Shown: piece by piece, positions 61,626 through 64,000 of the stretch | Layout of the letters: the number at the start of each line of letters is the position of its first letter | Position numbering within the stretch: position 1 is the first letter of the stretch | Source: Crenobacter caeni | GTDB lineage: Bacteria; Pseudomonadota; Gammaproteobacteria; Burkholderiales; Chromobacteriaceae | Direction of reading: 5' to 3' | Length of the DNA: 64,000 bases | Assembly (NCBI RefSeq): GCF_010435965.1 | Contig: NZ_JAAGAA010000005.1 | Location: 62,001 to 126,000 of the forward strand | Made by a program: the position numbers and the translations under genes | The notes under the pieces: model-generated | Database searches by the model: none | What the model was told of the DNA's origin: nothing | The model's input: only the letters and a program-made list of their open reading frames with translations

Positions 61626-63299
61626 TTAGGCCTTGGCAGGTGCCGCGTCGCGCAGCGCGCGGCGCAGGATCTTGCCGACGTTGGTCTTCGGCAGCTCGTC
61701 GCGGAACTCGACGAACTTGGGTACCTTGTAGCCGGTCAGGTTCTGCTTGCAGTGTTCGATCACCGCCTCGGCGGTCAGCGCCGGGTCCTTCCTGACCACG
61801 AATACTTTCACCAGTTCGCCCGACTTCTCGTCGGGTACGCCTATGCACGCGACTTCGAGCACGCCCGGGTGCATCGCGACCACGTCTTCGATCTCGTTCG
61901 GGTACACGTTGAAGCCGGAGACCAGGATCATGTCCTTCTTGCGGTCGACCAGCTTGACGAAACCCTCGGGCGTGATGATGGCCATGTCGCCGGTGGCGAG
62001 GAAGCCTTCGGCGTCAATCACCTTGGCGGTTTCCTCGGGACGGTTCCAGTAGCCTGCCATCACCTGCGGGCCCTTGATGCACAGCTCGCCCGCCTCGCCC
62101 TGGGCGACTTCGCGGCCTTCGCTGTCGCGGATCTGGATGTCGGTCGACGGTACCGGCACACCGATGGTGCCGTTGTAGTCCTTCAGGTCGAGCGGGTTGA
62201 TGCACGCGGCCGGGCTGGTTTCGGTCAGGCCGTAGGCTTCGACCAGGGTCACACCGGTCATCTGCTTCCAGCGCTCGGCGACCGCCTTTTGCACGGCCAT
62301 GCCGCCGCCCAGCGTCAGGCGCCAGGTCGAGAAGTCGACGGTCTTGAAGTCCGGGTGGTTGAGCAGGGCGTTGAAGAGGGTGTTCACGCCGGTCATCGCG
62401 GTGATCGGGTACTTCTTGATCTCCTTGATGAAGCCCGGGATGTCGCGCGGGTTGGTGATCAGCACGTTGAGCGCGCCGATCTCGGTGAACGCCATCAGGT
62501 TCGCGGTCAGCGAGAAGATATGGTAGAGCGGCAGCGCGGTGATGATCACCTCCTGCCCTTCGCGCACGGCGGGTTTGATCCACTCGCCGGCTTGCAGCAT
62601 GTTGGCGACGATATTGCGGTGGATCAGCATCGCGCCCTTGGAGACGCCGGTGGTGCCGCCGGTGTACTGCAGGAAGGCGATGTCGTCATGGCCGACCTCG
62701 ACCTTGACCGGCGGCTTGCGCGCGCCCTGGGCGAGTGCGTCGTTGAAGCGGGTGTACGCGGGCAACTGCCACGCAGGGACCATCTTCTTGACGTTGCGCA
62801 CGACGAAGTTGACGATCGCGCCCTTGGGGAAGCCCAGCATGTCGCCGATCGACGCGATTACCACATGCTTGATGCGGGTCTTGCGGATCACGTCCTCGAG
62901 CACGGAAGCGAAGTTCTCGAGGATGACGATGGTTTCGGCGCCCGAGTCGTTCAGCTGGTGCTCGAGTTCGCGCGGGGTGTAGAGCGGGTTGACGTTGACG
63001 ACGGTGCAGCCGGCGCGCAGCGTGCCGAACACGCAGATCGGGTACTGCAGCAGGTTGGGCATCATGATCGCGACGCGGCTGCCCTTGGAGAGGCCTAGTT
63101 GCTGCAGGTAGGACGCGAAGTCGGAGACCTTGCGGTCGAGTTCGCCGTAGCTGAGCACCTTGTCCATGCAGGCGACGGCAGAGCGGTCACGGAAGCGTGC
63201 GACGCTCTTGTCGAACACCTCGTTGATCGAGGCGAAGGTGTTGACGTCGATCTCGTGTGCGACACCCTGCTGGTAGTTCTTGAACCACACCTTGTCCAT
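61626..63299 (-). CDS. fadD: Long-chain fatty acid-CoA ligase
   Basis: A 557-residue acyl-adenylate-forming enzyme activating fatty acids for beta-oxidation. The AMP-binding P-loop is FLQYTGGTTGVSKGAM. The family motifs GLTETSPA, ELCIKGPQVMAGYW, the hinge LVDRKKDMILVSGFNVYPNEIED and the C-terminal PKTNVGKILRRALR (catalytic Lys) are all present. It starts at 63299 and stands alone between rimP (divergent) and pilU. Confidence 0.93.
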   Translation of the reverse strand: MDKVWFKNYQQGVAHEIDVNTFASINEVFDKSVARFRDRSAVACMDKVLSYGELDRKVSDFASYLQQLGLSKGSRVAIMMPNLLQYPICVFGTLRAGCTVVNVNPLYTPRELEHQLNDSGAETIVILENFASVLEDVIRKTRIKHVVIASIGDMLGFPKGAIVNFVVRNVKKMVPAWQLPAYTRFNDALAQGARKPPVKVEVGHDDIAFLQYTGGTTGVSKGAMLIHRNIVANMLQAGEWIKPAVREGQEVIITALPLYHIFSLTANLMAFTEIGALNVLITNPRDIPGFIKEIKKYPITAMTGVNTLFNALLNHPDFKTVDFSTWRLTLGGGMAVQKAVAERWKQMTGVTLVEAYGLTETSPAACINPLDLKDYNGTIGVPVPSTDIQIRDSEGREVAQGEAGELCIKGPQVMAGYWNRPEETAKVIDAEGFLATGDMAIITPEGFVKLVDRKKDMILVSGFNVYPNEIEDVVAMHPGVLEVACIGVPDEKSGELVKVFVVRKDPALTAEAVIEHCKQNLTGYKVPKFVEFRDELPKTNVGKILRRALRDAAPAKA

Positions 63300-63475
63300 G
63301 GTTAGCCCTTCTCCTTCGTGATGGCCGCCTGTGCGCCCGTGGCGCAGGGTCTAGCCTGTTTGCATTGTTGTTTTGCCCATCCTCCAATTTACCGGAACTA
63401 AAACCCCCCTGCAAAGCGCTCCGTTGTCATGGGGTGTCCGCTGTACGCTGCCAGCGGCCGGTCAGGCTGCGCCAT

Positions 63476-63504
63476 TTTCTTTTTTGTGCTGAATGGTTTA
63501 CACT
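63476..63504 (+). promoter_or_regulatory. Possible rimP promoter
   Basis: TTTCTT (63476-63481) and TACACT (63499-63504) are 17 bases apart, in the only AT-rich patch of the fadD-rimP gap and just ahead of the leader hairpin. The -35 is poor. Confidence 0.4.
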
Positions 63505-63518
63505 CTGGATGTTTAGTG

Positions 63519-63540
63519 ATGGGCGGTTCGCCCATTTTTT
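63519..63540 (+). promoter_or_regulatory. Leader hairpin with T-run before rimP (attenuator-like)
   Basis: ATGGGCG and CGCCCAT form a perfect seven-base stem with a GTT loop, followed directly by a run of T to 63540. This terminator-shaped hairpin sits between the likely promoter and the rimP start 19 bases on. It would control readthrough into the rimP-nusA-type operon, as in known rimP leaders. Confidence 0.7.
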
Positions 63541-63558
63541 ATTTGCGGAAAACAACTA

Positions 63559-63984
63559 ATGGATGTACGTCAGCTGTTGGAAAACACCCTGCCGGGCCTG
63601 GGTTACGAGCTCGTTGATTGCGAGCTGACGCCGGGCGGCGGCATTCGTGTTTTCATGGACAAGCAAGGTGGCGTGACGGTCGAGGACTGCGTGACCGTCA
63701 GCAACCACATGACCCGTCTTTTCATGGTGGAGAACATCGATTACAGCCGGCTGGAAGTCTCGAGTCCGGGTCTGGATCGACCGCTGAAAAAGGAAGCGGA
63801 TTTCGTGCGATTTGCCGGCCAGCTGGCCAAGCTGCGCACGCGTCTGCCGGTGGACGGGCAGAAGAAGTTTACCGGTCGCCTCGCCGGGGTCGAGAACGGT
63901 GTTCTCAGCCTCGAAGTGGAGGGCCGGATGGTGGCAATCGAACTGACCAATATCGACAAGGCTAGGCTCGAGCCCGAGTTTTAA
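63559..63984 (+). CDS. rimP: Ribosome maturation factor RimP
   Basis: A 141-residue protein needed for 30S subunit maturation. The N-terminal alpha/beta domain has [13 protein letters not shown] and [19 protein letters not shown]. The signature [21 protein letters not shown] is followed by the SH3-like C-terminal domain with the [10 protein letters not shown] end. Next in such operons is nusA, which would begin just past the window end. Confidence 0.95.
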   Translation: MDVRQLLENTLPGLGYELVDCELTPGGGIRVFMDKQGGVTVEDCVTVSNHMTRLFMVENIDYSRLEVSSPGLDRPLKKEADFVRFAGQLAKLRTRLPVDGQKKFTGRLAGVENGVLSLEVEGRMVAIELTNIDKARLEPEF

Positions 63985-64000
63985 GGCCAAGGTCAGCGAT

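Noticed and set aside
61566-63098. 510-codon plus-strand open frame opposite fadD
   Set aside because: Antisense to a complete fadD; no domain.

Overview
The window is about 64 kb of chromosome from a GC-rich, motile, respiring Gram-negative proteobacterium. It carries an RpoS sigma factor, MotAB stators, a PilU pilus ATPase, tandem cytochromes c', the ATP-binding YheT/YjgA/PmbA housekeeping set and a rimP leader. The protein set looks most like a beta-proteobacterium of the Neisseriales/Chromobacteriaceae type. That placement is inferred from protein character, not from a marker gene. Genes are dense, mostly in short co-oriented runs with 1-4 base stop/start overlaps. No rRNA, tRNA or CRISPR array was seen.

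Region by region: 1-4.3 kb holds the 3' end of alanine dehydrogenase followed by a spuA-spuB-spuC type polyamine catabolism run, a clear terminator and a convergent TetR gene. 5.3-11.4 kb has rpoS, motA-motB, a membrane-anchored methyltransferase, an HDOD protein, an rRNA-type SPOUT methyltransferase and YegP. 12-18 kb has a phosphoesterase, a GDSL/SGNH hydrolase, a PAS-PAS-GGDEF-EAL protein with a degenerate EAL half, and a P-type cation ATPase. 18.2-21.8 kb is a MoxR / DUF58 / TgpA-like operon in which the transglutaminase core is missing.

21.8-26.9 kb is the most foreign-looking segment. Base composition drops to about 50% G+C in sampled lines, a cold-shock-domain gene is truncated at its left edge, and it encodes a periplasmic Ser-type sulfatase, a divergent anaerobic sulfatase-maturating radical SAM enzyme and an outer-membrane channel of the MetA-pathway family. 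These three fit together as a self-contained sulfate-ester scavenging module.

26.9-39.5 kb is a long minus-strand stretch: glpD, yciH, an SMP-30 lactonase, cca, an NDUFA9-like reductase, slt, trkH and trkA (seven of them apparently one operon), then an RNase D-like exonuclease fused to a GNAT-like domain and a chemoreceptor. 39.6-48.3 kb has tyrS, a cytochrome b, a thioesterase, two cytochromes c', a yjgA-yheT-trpC operon, pmbA, a 3-methyladenine glycosylase and dsbB. A 140-base nested palindromic element lies between dsbB and a degenerate HD-GYP protein.

49.7-52.6 kb is a molybdate uptake operon modA-modB-modC-modE with a good ModE box in front. 52.6-57 kb is a LysR-controlled operon (cytochrome b561, two YceI proteins, a DODA-type dioxygenase, a nitroreductase) with a perfect LysR-type operator in the divergent gap. 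57-64 kb has an FKBP isomerase, an SDR, MarC, dapE with an ArsC-like protein and pilU, fadD, and rimP behind a leader hairpin. All calls come from reading the sequence; no database search was run.
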